Assembly (NCBI GenBank): GCA_000310025.1
Contig: FN648707.1
Coordinates: 800,325 to 864,324 of the forward strand
Origin: Ectocarpus siliculosus
Lineage: Eukaryota > Sar > Phaeophyceae > Ectocarpales > Ectocarpaceae
Direction of reading: 5' to 3'
Length of the DNA stretch: 64,000 nucleotides
Both the position numbers and the translations under genes were made by a program. Numbering within the stretch: the first letter of the stretch is position 1; each line of letters begins with the position of its first letter. A model generated the notes under the pieces. That model did not search any database and was not told the DNA's origin. It saw only the letters and a program-made list of their open reading frames with translations. Of the stretch, positions 25,163 through 37,400 are shown one piece after another.

Positions 25163-25431
25163 CCGTCAAGAAGAGGGGGAGCGGGGTGGACGCGACGGAA
25201 GTGGCGGCGGCGGCAGTCCTGCTTGACCCTGCTGTGTTGGTGGTCGGGGGGGATGGTGTCGGTGGCAGGGGTGCCGATGCCGAACTGCTGGGGGGAGAGA
25301 GTGCGGCCGCAAGGCTCGGGGAGCAACAGGCGTCTGCGCCGGTCGGGATGGACACGTTTCGTGACGCGGTGACGCGTTTAGCAGGGGAAGACGACATCGG
25401 GGTATTTCGCAGCGTCGTGAGTTTCTTGTGA
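19839..25431 (+). CDS. Ankyrin-repeat protein
   Basis: Three exons: 19839-20387, 20924-20971, 24736-25431 (TGA). All junctions are phase 0 and the protein is 430 residues. Ankyrin repeats, which form helix-loop-helix scaffolds for protein binding, span about 132-270. LLRLGANVEAVDEIGLTPLL and the GKSPLHIAAGHAQTRAVQEL segment are typical. The tiny 16-codon exon joins seamlessly to make TVWTALHFAAHGGDPATIEA, which spans two introns and strongly supports the model. A serine run from an AGC repeat (25125-25162) begins near residue 330. The first 130 residues are Ala/Pro-rich and the start (ATG 19839) is only the most likely one. The second intron is 3.8 kb and contains two SINE copies and a CT microsatellite. 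The binding partner is unknown. Confidence 0.82.
21994..22048. repeat. (TC)n microsatellite
   Basis: About 27 uninterrupted TC units in the large ankyrin-gene intron. Confidence 0.95.
22616..22931 (-). mobile_element. tRNA-derived SINE, copy 1
   Basis: Read on the minus strand, the element begins GGTCGCCCCGGTGGTCTAGT (A box GGTGGTCTAG) and continues through GGTCAGGGGTTCCAATCCC (B box). An unrelated body of about 210 bp follows and ends TTTGAAGTGAAGC plus a poly(A) run, seen as T14 at 22616-22629. The order of tRNA head, body and A tail defines a SINE. It is intronic, antisense to the ankyrin gene. Confidence 0.85.
23879..24182 (-). mobile_element. tRNA-derived SINE, copy 2
   Basis: It has the same head and body as copy 1, with scattered substitutions and small deletions near the end of the body. 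The A tail has been lost or replaced by an AT-rich stretch (ATATATATATAAG region). It is in the same intron and orientation as copy 1. Confidence 0.85.
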
Positions 25432-28400
25432 AACAAGCAAAGGTGAGCTAAACCTACGCGGAGAGAAGGCACATATGGTCAAAATGGGTTGTTTCGCACC
25501 AGCTGCTTCAGGCTACGCTTGCATGAATAGCGTGACGCCCAGTGTGGCACCGGCATCTGTCACCCAAATGTTGTCTTGGTACCGGTGGTAGCAGCAAAGC
25601 CTCAGATTTTTTCTGAAGCCACGGTGTAGACGCAGGGGAGGCATTCAAACCTTTCGATGTGCGGTCCACGGCACCGGTGGACCTTGCTTGACACCCTGGG
25701 TGGCATTTCGCCCCGCGCACCATGCGTGTAGCAAAGGGGTTCCGTGGATGCTACAATGCGATCGCACGGAGGCACCCGTTTGTTAAAGAATCAAGTCGAG
25801 GAGGGTCGCCTTGCCAAACTTGTTGTGTGACGAGAAAAGGTTTTGGAACGGGGGCTATGTCAATGACGCCGTTTGCACCAAGACCCGAGCCTATGGTTCA
25901 CTCACCCTCGAATGCAACTCTCGCGAAACGGGCGTCCTGTACCGCGTCACTCTTGAGGGTTACTATAAGGTCATTGTTGTATCGTTGGACAAATCTTTCG
26001 CACATCCCTTGGTGTATGGGAGTCTTGGCTAGATCGCGTTCTATCCCCTGCTGTCGGCGTAGAGTACTTCGCGCTCCGTGCCCATTTGCCTGGCTAACCC
26101 AACGTTTCCCCTTGTTGTGTTGCCGCTGATAGGTTGTCGACACCGGTTACTGGGAGCGATTCTCGATGGAGGCCCTGCAATCGCTACGGCCACGTCTACC
26201 GCTGTATCTTGGGGGTCGGTGTCTCTCGTGTTGTTCTCAAGACTTTTGTTCCCGTTGCATTTGAGTGGGGATTAATACTGCTTGGCAGTCGCTTTTTCGT
26301 GAGGGGGGGTCCCCGTCCGATCCGTTTGTTTCGGTCGCCTGAAGCTCGTGTTGTGTTATCCATTTGTGTAATAGAGTTTGTGAGCCCGCCCGCCCCACTT
26401 GCGAGGGTGCAAGGGTCGGTTAGTTGCGAAGCGTACCTGTTTTCGAAAGCTAGGCAGATCCTCGTCGAATGCTGTAGATGCTTCTTCTTCCGTTTCGAAG
26501 AGGCTGGGGTAGTAGTGGCGAATCGTGCGTGTCTGCGAAAGGTGGTAGTACATGCTAGGCAGCTCTTTGCCGAATGGTGTAGCTGTGCTTCTTCCCTTCC
26601 GAAAAGTGTAAGAATCGTCTGCGATCTGGTGCGTCGAATCGCAGAGAGTCTCAAGGCGCATTGCCGCCAGGTACCTTTCTATTTGGAGGGCCTACCTGTC
26701 AGTCAGGGACGATTTCAGTAGTACATGCCGCTTGAAACGGTCTTGTACCTCGTGGGGGGGGCACCGTATATCATCGTCGGGGGGGGGCGTAGATTTTCGC
26801 GGGGGGGTACCTTAGGACATCTTGACGGCCGTATGTGGTCACCCGACGATGACCCCCTCTTCCTGTTGACGGTTTCAGATAGCTGGTCGTGTGTAGCCAT
26901 TAACGAAGCAGGAGCGAAGCCCCTTATTCAGTCCGAACGGTGTTCTAGAGCTTGGCGGCATCAAGGTCCCGAGATCTCCTCACATATCGCAGCATGTAGA
27001 ATCTCTTCTCTCTGTTGTGTTTTCACGCGTTGTTGTCGTTGCTGCCGCATTGCTGCAGGAGTGGCGCTGATTTGACGCCGTCAAGAGTGCTGTGGTACGC
27101 CCTCAGGCTCGCTGTTCCACCGTCTAAAGTCGTGGTCACTGGTTTCAAAACGGTGGCTAGGAGCATCGATGCATGGAGTATTTATTTCCTAGTTTCGTGG
27201 ATTGAATCGATTTGTCGCATAGAAGAGCTTCTTCTGCACGTAAACGCTAGGTCATTGGTATTGGGCCGTGAACGTGTCCCGAATGGGTTGGTTGCGTCCT
27301 TATTATTATTCTGTTTACGTGCCCGCATGCGACGTTCTCGGACTTAATCAGATTCGGCGGTCAGTCTATACCCCAGGTAAGGAAATGGCACGTGCCTCAT
27401 ATTGGCCATGTCCATGTCCCGCCTCGTCGCTTGAACGCTCTTGTTAGGGTTCTCTCCAGTGTGGTGTGTTTCTTGTCTGGCGTCTCTCGTTCCCTTAGTC
27501 GTGCATGGTGGAGAGCGTCGCTTCCTTTTCGTCCTGGTAGGGGGTTGGTGCACGGGCTCTCTCCGGTGGCTAATACCGGCGGAGGGACGTCATGTTGCTT
27601 CTTCGTTCCCAAATGTTGATTTTCATGTCGTTCCAGTTGTATCTCCTTGTGCCTTAGAGTGTAACCCACGGTAGCAGAAGGTCGTGATGGTCCCCTCCTG
27701 CCCGTACTTGTGTTGGTCTGTATTTTTCTGTGAATGGTTTCGCCGTCGTTATTCTTGTTTTGATTTGCTCCTGTGTTTGTGGAACGAGCAAGCTTGGCGT
27801 GGGATATATCCTCAACTATGGTTATGTCGTTATTTTTCCCTTTTTTTCGTGTCGTCTCATGGGTCCCCGCAAAAAGTTCGATGTTCGTGTCCCTGTATAC
27901 CTCCGTGCTTGAACATCACGGCTGCTTTATCGGGGTGCCGTGTGTTGACGCTTGGTTTTTTCAGATCGGATTTATTCGTACGCTTTCTTCGGATCGGGTG
28001 AAGGGAAGTCAAGAGTGACGGTTGGTAAGTCGCATATTTCGGCGTGTTTGCGATGCTGCGACGTGGTAGTGGGCATCGTGCGCCAACACACGAAGCGTTG
28101 CGAGTACCAAGCCAAGAGTACGAGGGCGTACATAAAGCACCTCATACGACACCTGATTAATAGACGTTGCGGAAGGTATTGTTTGACACCAGACATTTTG
28201 GATCTCTTTTGGCAGGCGTAGGGTAAAAATCTTGTTTTTAGGCATTTTCCGCGAGGATCAAAACAACGATAAGAAAGTCGATCGGTGTCTCGATTTTTAT
28301 ACTTTATGCGAATGTTTAGTTGGGCGCCCTTCTACGGAAGCTTCGCTGTCGCCGCTCGTCCTTCAATGAAACGAAAATTTACGGCGCATACAATGGTCCG

Positions 28401-29980
28401 GGCGGTGAGACGTGTGTAGGCTGAGGTTTACGGTACGCAAGTGTACGAGAGGTGCGAATTGGTATGGGTTTGGAAATATATTCAGCAGTAGATGAGGTGT
28501 TCTGGAAGCACCACGATACAATAGCTGAGGTTTCATGTTGTTGTCGCTGGTGTTGTTGAGGGAGTTTCCGCGAAGAGCGAGAACAGTCAGGATACCTGTG
28601 TTCTCGCTGTATTGGTATTTGAAGGGCTGCATGGAGTGTAGCAGGTACAGTAGTAGGAAGCGTGTTTGCTCACGTGCGGCGGAGTGCTGGAGAGGAATTA
28701 ATTGGGGAGAGACCCACAGTGGGGTGATAAAGCCCCTGCTGTGTTGGTGCGTTCGATTGACCAAGGACGTTCGTTCATGAAATAGCACCAAAGGAAAGCC
28801 AATGCTGTGTTGCACGTAACGCAACGTGTTGGTATTTGCGTCATCAGAGTGTAGTTTGTATGTTGAGACATCGCTAGATCTTACGCCCTGAGGCACAAAT
28901 ACTTGTTGTGTGGTGTTGTTTCAGTCCGCCGGAGTGGAGGGGTGAAACTGTCTGGATGATGTAGACTACGTGTGTTCGACTGTCTGTCCGTAGAGCAACG
29001 CGAATAGGGGCGAGGGCTTGAAATGAAATGTTACTAACACTTACAGTACTACATCTTCTCTTTTGCTCTTTCTCCGACGACGCTGTCAGTGGTGCATGCA
29101 GGGTATATAGGGTCGTCTACGGCCGACGAACCACTTTCTTCGTCGAGGAATCCACACCAACCACAACCACCGGTCGGTCGCCGGTCTTTCTGCCTTTGGG
29201 TGCCAAATTAATTGTAGATCGATTGCTATTTTTTGCCTCGCGGGTAGGATCCATCCGCGAGCCTCACTAGAAAAATGCAGTTCTCTCTGCACTACTCTGT
29301 ACATAGGAACGGAAGCGAACCCAACAATAGGGCAGGGAGTAGAAGATATGTGGACATACATGTAACTTGATGCTCACACGAAAGCCCACAGCTACTCTTG
29401 GCGGGGCTAAAACCGGGAAACACGGCGGTGGAACACACTACTGGCGGACACGGCTTTTTTGGCCGCCAAACATCGACGGCATGTCTGACTCGAAATAAGT
29501 CCAGTACCCAGCCGGTTTTCCTCCACTCACTGAAACTGAAAAGACTCCACAACATCCCGTTCGAATGTGGCTATATCTCGAATGGGTAGTCTTTCTGGTG
29601 TGTTTTTATTTTTCCTTAAGTAAATGTTGTCTACGGCAATCTACACCGCAATCTACGGAGAAAGGGGGGCGCGCGTATGGGACACAGCACCATCACACCA
29701 TCACCTCTTCGGCAGATGCAAGCGACCTATCGCACCGCCGACCTACGTGCTACGCGCTTTGTTGCGACTCTCCAAGAGGAACACAGCAGTGCGCCACTAA
29801 GCCCATCCTCGGGCTGTGCCTACCCATCTCGGTGCCAAGTACACCGCCCGGTGCAACGGTTGCGCTGCTGCGTTGCCACCACCAGCGCCAGGCCCTCGAA
29901 CCGGTACATTTTTCTTCCCTTTGCCACTTCAAGCAATCGATACGGCGGTACGCTCAGCAGCTCAGCGGGACCTTTGCCGA
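25432..29980. other. Gene-poor T/G-rich region
   Basis: From about 25900 to 28300 the plus strand is rich in T and G, which lengthens open frames on both strands by chance. It may be a long 3' UTR of the ankyrin gene. It contains an imperfect duplication (26447-26515 and 26548-26618). The largest frames are 26134-26721 (+), 26356-26661 (-) and 28363-28896 (-); none shows a recognised motif or convincing splice sites. I see no supported gene. Confidence 0.45.
26447..26618. repeat. Imperfect direct duplication of about 70 bp
   Basis: GCTAGGCAG...CGAATG.TGTAG.TG.TTCTTC..TTCCG recurs at 26447-26515 and 26548-26618, separated by about 32 bp. Both copies stay open in a plus-strand and a minus-strand frame. 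Confidence 0.65.
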
Positions 29981-32900
29981 ATGAAGCCGTCCATCTCGAT
30001 CGACCTGCCAGGGTGGTGCACACTTCGACGAGATCCCAAAGAAGTCGAAAGCGACGAGGTCAGTGGTGAGCGGTAGTCAGCGCTCACATCCCCGGATTTG
30101 TACCCGAGATTCGGAGACACCGTGTTTTGCTCCGATCTCCTTATCCTATCTAAATTTGCATGTACATGGCCAACACCACCTGGTATGTACCCCGTACAGC
30201 AGTGTGGTTGCATAAGATACCACACCCTTCTCGACGTTTTTGTAGCCCGGTTACTTCACGAGGAAGAAGGTACCAAATGAACGTTGAGAATCGGTCCAGG
30301 GGGTGTGGTATCTTGTGCAAGCAATGTAGGGTGCCTTCGAAGTCTTGCAGGCGGAGAGACTAAGTGCGTTATGTTGGTGAGCAGAGACCCGCGGTGGTTT
30401 TGGAGTACAAGGCCCCGTTCTGGGTGTGCCACTTTGCGTAGGGCGAGAGTTTCCAGTAATTTGCACACGGCATGGACGCACACTATTTTTGCTTACTGCT
30501 GTCGTCTACAGCAGTAGTACCTCTCCGGCGTGTTGCTTGACCACCTCGGGGTAGTGCGAGTTATGTCCTATCTACATACCATCTTCGCGCCAGCGTATAT
30601 TGACCGGTCGCCCCGGTGGTCTAGTAGGTAACCTCGGAACCTTCTAGAGGTCAGGTCAGGGGTTCCAATCCCGGCGTAAGCGAGCTTTTCTTGCAAGGTG
30701 AGTTTTTCTCTCGCTTCCGCTCTTGGCTTAGTGGATAGCGCTAGTTCGTGTGTACACAGAGGGAAGAGAGTGCTGAACTCTTCTCGTATTAAAAATCGAA
30801 GGCAAGGTACCGCAGAGGGGCTCTTCTGTGTGACCACGGGTTGGAGCAAACGGCACTAGTGCTGTGAGCGCTGAATTGAAGTGAAGACAAAAAATAAAAT
30901 AAACATAAAAACAAAAAAAATAGTCCAACATCTTAGAAACTATGGATGCAACCACTGAATAACTACCCGTTGGAGACAATTCCCCAGTCAAAGGGATGCA
31001 CTTTATTTGTCTTAACAAGTCTTGATGAATGGAGAAACGCACCAGCTGAATGCTGGGCTTGCGATCACACCCGAGCCACCATGCCAGCTTGCACCAGGTG
31101 TCCACGCCCCGGCAATAGCTTTCGAGCTTGACATGGAGACCTGGTGCTGTGGGGTCTGGTATCTTATTAATCAAGCAACCTATTGCAGATGATTCGCTTT
31201 ACGGGTCTATGCGATTGCCGCCCCTGTCTCATCTCCGCCCCTACGACCTACACGCCCCCGACAGCAGCTCCTGGCCCTAATGGATGACGTGGCCGGCTCG
31301 GGCGGCACTCACGACCTCGACGGCAACGCGAGCGGGGAAAACTCCGGCAACGGTGACAACGAGAGTGACGATGACGACGACGCCATCGCGCGGCTGTTTT
31401 CCGTTGGCGGGCTCAAGCGGAAGAGGAGCTCGGACTCGCGCCAGCAGACAGGGGACGGGGGCGAGGTAAGGCCACTTGCGGCAGCTGCCATTAGTAGTAC
31501 GAAAAGCGAAACGGCGCGCGTGTGTGTGACGCGCCAAAGAACGCAACTGATGCTGCTGTTTGAAGCTCTCAACTCATCGCCCGAGGAAACGGCGTGCGCA
31601 ATGGCGGCAAGTTTTTCCGCGATTTTTTTTTGATACTTGGTTTTCTGTCCCATGGTGTTGGGACTCTCTTTTCTCCATACAGGATTTCCCTATCACATAC
31701 ACGCCCAAGATCCCCTGAATGAGTACAACAGGAAAATTTAAATGACCCCCGCCGATTCTTTGCCCGCCACCCCGCACCACAGACGCGCAGCAGCGGCAGC
31801 GGTAGCGCGGGGCGGGCGGGGAGGGGCACCGCAAGGTCTGACCTCGAAGCCGAGGCGTACGCGGACTGGCCGTGCGTGAGGTGCACCTTCATCAACGCCT
31901 ACACGGAAGACGCGTGCGGAGGCTGCGGTGGCGCTAACAAGAAGCGGGACCGCTTGCTGCGGGAGAGGAGGGAGGAGGCCGAGAAGCTGAGCAGGCTGCA
32001 GACCGCCCGGCGGTGTCGAGACAGGCGAGTCTTGAGCGCTTGCTTCCGCCGCCGTTTCAAAAGTTGGACCCGAAGTCCAAGTGCATTGGAGGTGCAACCG
32101 GTTTGTCTTGCACCGCAGCAACGGCAGGAGGTTGTGATTTGGTCGCGAGGCCGATGGCACTTAGTGTTTTTCTTTGCAGCATTTTTTCATTTTTTCGACC
32201 GTAAGTCTACCCTGTCCGTGGGAGTTTTTGTTTTGTTTCGGTCCATCAAGGACGCTGCGGTGCCCTCTTCGATTGGGCTGAACCCCCCAATCATGGGGAA
32301 AGTGGGAGCGCTCTACGTGGTAAACCAAGTAGTCGTTTCTTGTGGCGGACCTCGGGCGTACATCACCATTCACGAGCTTTTTTACAAATTGAAAAGTTTG
32401 GTATTCGGTAACACCGGCGCTCTGTTTGCGTGACACATGGACAACGAGACGCACTTCGCTGTTTGCATCATGTCGTCCCAATTGCGCGGAATCCCCGAAA
32501 CCAGATCTCTGAAGGAGGAAGCGTTGAAGGATGTGTTGGAAGACAGCAGCGACTCCGAAAACGACGACCACAACCGGCGAGGAGAAGGCCCAGCTTCCCA
32601 TACAACGAAACCGGTCGAGGACGAAACACCGGTGTCGACGGCATCCGCGTCGGAGACCACCAGCGCCGCTCCGGCAGATGATAACACCGGCCGGACGAAG
32701 ACCCTGCAGCAGCACCCAGGTACTGGTGGCGGTTGCGTAATCAGTATTCTCCCTCCCGACCTGTTGCTGCAGTGCGCGGAGTATCTGGGAGACGCTCGTA
32801 GCCTTTGCCGCGTGCGCGAGGTCGGCCTCGGGTGGCTGCTAGCCCTTGACGACCGAGAGGCCGGGAGCCGGCTCTGGCGGCCGCTGTTCTACCGCCTCCG

Positions 32901-34441
32901 CGCCAGCGGTTCGATCCACAAGGCCACCGACGCCACCGGGCAACAGAACCGACAGCTCAAGGTTTACGACCTCGGCACTAGGCCACCAAACCGCGGCAGC
33001 AGTGCGTCGGCGTTCGGGAACGGCCTCACGGCAGGCGTGTCCACGCCGAGCCCCTCGCAGAAGACGAGATTATCGTCCGGAGGGCCCCCTGCTTTGGCGG
33101 CAGGAAAGGGGACCCCGTGGTCTTCGGGCTCGGGTTCCGCGGCGGCGGCGGTTGTTGCTTCTTCATGCGTGGTATGCGGCCTGATTCAGAGGGACGGGTA
33201 CTCCGGTAAGGACTGCGAGATGTGCGCCTCCGCCCTGGTGTTGGTCCGAGGCCGGGAATCTCCGGCCACGCCGCGGCTGGCCTACACCCGGGTTAATCTA
33301 TCGGGAGGGGGCGGCTCTTGTTCTTCCTTTTCCTCCCCGACGACGATGCGCTGGCAGCAGCACCCGGGATGCCTGGTCACCGGGGCCGGATCTTCTCGAT
33401 CCCCTGATCTCCGACAGAAGGGACGTGTCGGGGGCATCACCCCCGCCGGCGCGACCGCCGATGGTGCTCGCGAGGCGGAGAGAAGCATCGGCAGCTGCAA
33501 CAGCAGCGGTGGCGGCGCACAGGGCCTCGAGGAGGAGTTTGGTGGGGGTGCGCGCAGCGTTGACTGGCATTTCCTGGTGAAGAGACTGGCGGAGGAAAAG
33601 CGGATCGCCAACGGGTGGGGGTCCCTGCAACACGGTTGGGTGTGGCTCCAGCGTGAGCTCCAGGTGAGAAGGGGGCGGATGACGTCATTTTGTATCATAC
33701 AGGCTTTTATGTTTTCGTTCTAGAAAGGGGTACTGTACCCCTCTTCGGGTAGGTGGGTTGTGACCACGGCAGGCGTCAGCGTCAGTTGGACCAGTACGGT
33801 ACTACAGAATACGGATGTTAACAGGTACTGAGCGGAGACCGGAACGTTGTTAATGTGAAGACAACAGCAACAGCAACAACTACAACTACAACAACTGCAC
33901 CACGCAGGCAGGTGTGCGGCGGAAGGACTCCCCTGTTCGCGCGCCCACTTTTGGTGCTGTGCGCGCTGGAAGTTCGTTTCTTCCGAACGTTTGGCAGCGG
34001 GCGAAAGGCTTGGTATCCGTTGGCTCGTTGTGGAACCGCTGGTGTGACTACTTGTCCTCTTTTAAGAGTGTGTTTGTTGCTGCTGTTGTTGTCATCCCGC
34101 TAAAAATACACGCGCGTAGCAGTTTGGTCCTCTGCGCGCGAGCGGCCATCGCAAGCACGGCAAACCACAAAGGAGCGTATGCATAGACGTCCAAGGTGGA
34201 CCAACGTCTCCTCCAACTAAGGACTGGTGTGCCCGCGCCCCCCTCCGTCTCCACGCCTGATTGCTCTTGTGTCCGTGTCCGTGCAGAACATGCTCCGTCG
34301 ACGACGTGGACACGAACAGCTCGGACCCGCTCCCTCCCTCACAGCAGCAGTGCCCACCCACCCCCCTCCTCAAGTCGAGCTAGCCGCTCTCTCTAGCGCC
34401 TCAGGGGTAGGAACGCGGGGGGGAGCCTCCCATCCCGGAGC

Positions 34442-34478
<37 letters not shown>

Positions 34479-37400
34479 CAGGCGAGCACTCCTACGGCGG
34501 CCGGCCGGGCCGCAGCAGACGGCGAGCCGGATCCCAGGATAGCCCGCCTCGTCCGCAAGCTGTCGACCAAGAAGTGGGTGGTGTTGTACGACAGCCTCAA
34601 GGCCACCTTCACGCTCCAGGCGGAGGGCATCGCCAGGGAGATCGTTCTCGCGGCCGCGTCTGCCGCAGCCGTTGCCGCCGCTCGGGAGGACCAAGGCAAG
34701 GGAATTGTGGATGCGTGCGGGAGGCGGCCGGGGGCTTCTGCTGACCTGGAAGGGCTGAGGGGGTGCGTTGCTGCGTGGGAGGCGTACAAGGATTGGTGCG
34801 AGGAGGTGAGAGCAGGGCGTGCGTGTTTTCTTGATTGATAGCATCGACCGCGCTAACTAACCGGCTCACCGATGGAAACACGTCAGTCGTGTAGAACGGG
34901 ATAGAAAACACGAACACTTCCTAAGCAAAGGGTCTGGGTTCTGGATGGAGCGCAGGAGTTGACCGTGTGTGTGTGTATGTATTTCCCGGGCGTTTTTTTG
35001 TCAAGGTTTGTTTTCCTGGGGCCTCTACTGTGATGAGCAATACTTGAGTCGTTGGCGAACGCAGCAGGCTGGTTTTTGCGATTTGATCCCCAGGCGTTTG
35101 GCACACTGCTGTGCATTCCAGGACCCTCTTGGACGTCTCGCGTGCCGCCTTCGAGGTTGAAGGCGATTAAGCAAACCACGTCGCACTTTCTCCTGATCAT
35201 GTGCCTCGCTTTGTCTGTCCGTCTCTGTCTCTCTCTTTCCGCCGACACGCGGTGTTCGGTGCTGCAGGTGGACATGTACTGTGAGCTTCTCAACGAACAC
35301 ATTTCTGCAGAAAGGTACCGCACAGCTGGCGCCGGATGCGGTCGGGGGGACAACACCCCTTACATCCGAGACACCGCGCTGATAAGCTTCCGGCATTCCT
35401 TCGCGCTAAACGTCCAGGTATGCCACCCCTGCCTAGAGAATCGGTATCGTCAGGTTTGGAACACTCCGACTCTTGTGTTTTGTTTTGGCGTCCTGCTTTG
35501 TTCGGCTGGCTGTCAACGTGTTCTGGGTTTCTTCACGACTCTTGGCTTTACGTGCACGTGTGTTGCGAGTAATTTGCTTGTGTGTTGCGAGTAGTTTGGG
35601 CCTTTGTACAACGCGCCCCGTTGGACCGATGTAAGAGCTTGGTTTTCGAGAAGGTGGCGTCATCATCGAGCAGCTAGTGGCAACAGGCCTTCGGTGGATA
35701 AGATCCTGTGAAGTCCACATATGTGTTGCTGCGAAGTTATTTGAGCTTAGAGGTACGGCCCGAGTGTAGTTGATCGCTGGCTGTGTCGTCTGCGGCATAC
35801 CGGAAAGATTGCAAGCGTATGCCACAGAGAAGGGTAGTTGCTGCATTGTTCCTGGGCAACGCACGTCTGACTGATATCACTCCGATGCATTGTTTCTGGG
35901 CAACGCACGTCTGGCTGATCTCACTCCCATCCGTGCTTGAGTAATCACAACGGCTGCCTTGCAGCAATCCTTGTGCAAGCCGGCCTTACTCCCATTCCTC
36001 GCTCATCAACCGTCCCTTCCTTCCTTCCGCATCCTTTCAACCCAACCCGCCCATGACGCTGACACAAACACGCAGGTTTGCGCCATGCTGCGAACGGCGA
36101 TATCCAAGGGCATGCCTACCGCTTGCACAGACTCATTCTCGGTTACTGGACCACCCCTTGAGGCCGCCCGATACGAGCCCGGTAGAGGTGGTGCCAAGCA
36201 AGACAACCCGAGATCAGACACGGCGAAGTCGGCGGCCGGGGACGCCGACGAGCTCTTCACCGACCTCGAGTTGATGGAGGACTCAAGAGCCATCGATTTT
36301 TCCGTCAGGTCGTTCTCGGGGCCCGGCGGCGGCGGCGGGGGCGCGGGCGGCGGGCCCGGTAGCAGGGGGGCGTCGACAATCAGCGGTGCCTGTGGCGGTG
36401 GCGTTGCGGGCAGCAGAGCGTTGAGGGCCGCAAGCGCCAGCCGCTCGTCTGTCGGGTCATCTCGACCGGGCAACTATTACGACTGGTTTCTCAGCAAGCT
36501 GGAGGGTAAGGAGGCGGGGATTATCCGCGGGGACATCGACGCTCGCGGGAAGAGCGTGGTGCGGTCGTCGCCCCCTGGGGAGGGGAGCGGGGCGGCGGGT
36601 GGGGCGGGTTGCGCGTTGCAGGCGGCAGCGACTCAAGCGGAACTGTTGGAGGCTGTCGGCGACATGGTGGAGGAGTTGGACGTGCCGGATGATGCCCTCT
36701 CGAAGGAAAGGCACACGCAGGGTGAGCGTAGACCCTCGGTGTAGTTTCGTGCAATAGTCGATTTGCTTACTGGAGTGGGCCACCACCTGTTGTTGTACTT
36801 GGATTGTCTTTGGCTGAAATCGCCGCAAAGTCGTTTTTGGAGCTATACTAGCTGCGCGCGTGGCGGAAATTTATGGATTTTCTCCGGAACTTTGTGCTGC
36901 TAGATGGTTGCCGTAGTATTTCCTCCTATGCATGGGTAGTAGTCTACGCAGATTTATCTAAAGTTAGGGTTCTAGGTTCAGCCTCGAAACGGTAGCAAAT
37001 CCGGAACCCCACGAAGATACAGTTCGGAGTGAAGTGCGTCCTCATACAGAAAGTAATGCCGCCAAATTCGAACCGAAAGGGACACAAAAACAAGATCGAA
37101 GAAAGCTTCTGTAACCGTCCGGCTGCGCAAGTGGCGTGTGTGTCGCGTCAATCAGTCTCGATTGGGGTGGTGCTGTCAAATCAAATGGGAACGTTAGAGG
37201 TGCTACACTCCAAATGGCCCAGTTGGTCGGGCCAGAGTATGTTCGTCGTTAAAGTCAACAGCATAGCAGCAAGACCCCAGCACGTCATTGTTCGTTAAAC
37301 CTCCAGTGCTTCTCAATTGCTTTGCCCCTTTTTTCCTTTTCCACTCCCCCCTCAAAATACGTTCTCTTCCTCGCAGGCGCGATGCGAAGGCTCCTCCTTC

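Noticed and set aside
24654-25472. 272-codon minus-strand frame opposite the ankyrin exon
   Set aside because: It is a shadow of the GC-rich ankyrin coding exon. Its low-complexity Leu/Ser/Pro content mirrors the AGC repeat.
28363-28896. 177-codon open frame on the minus strand
   Set aside because: It lies opposite a T/G-rich stretch where stop codons are scarce by composition. It starts at a non-ATG codon and has no domain, splice or context support.
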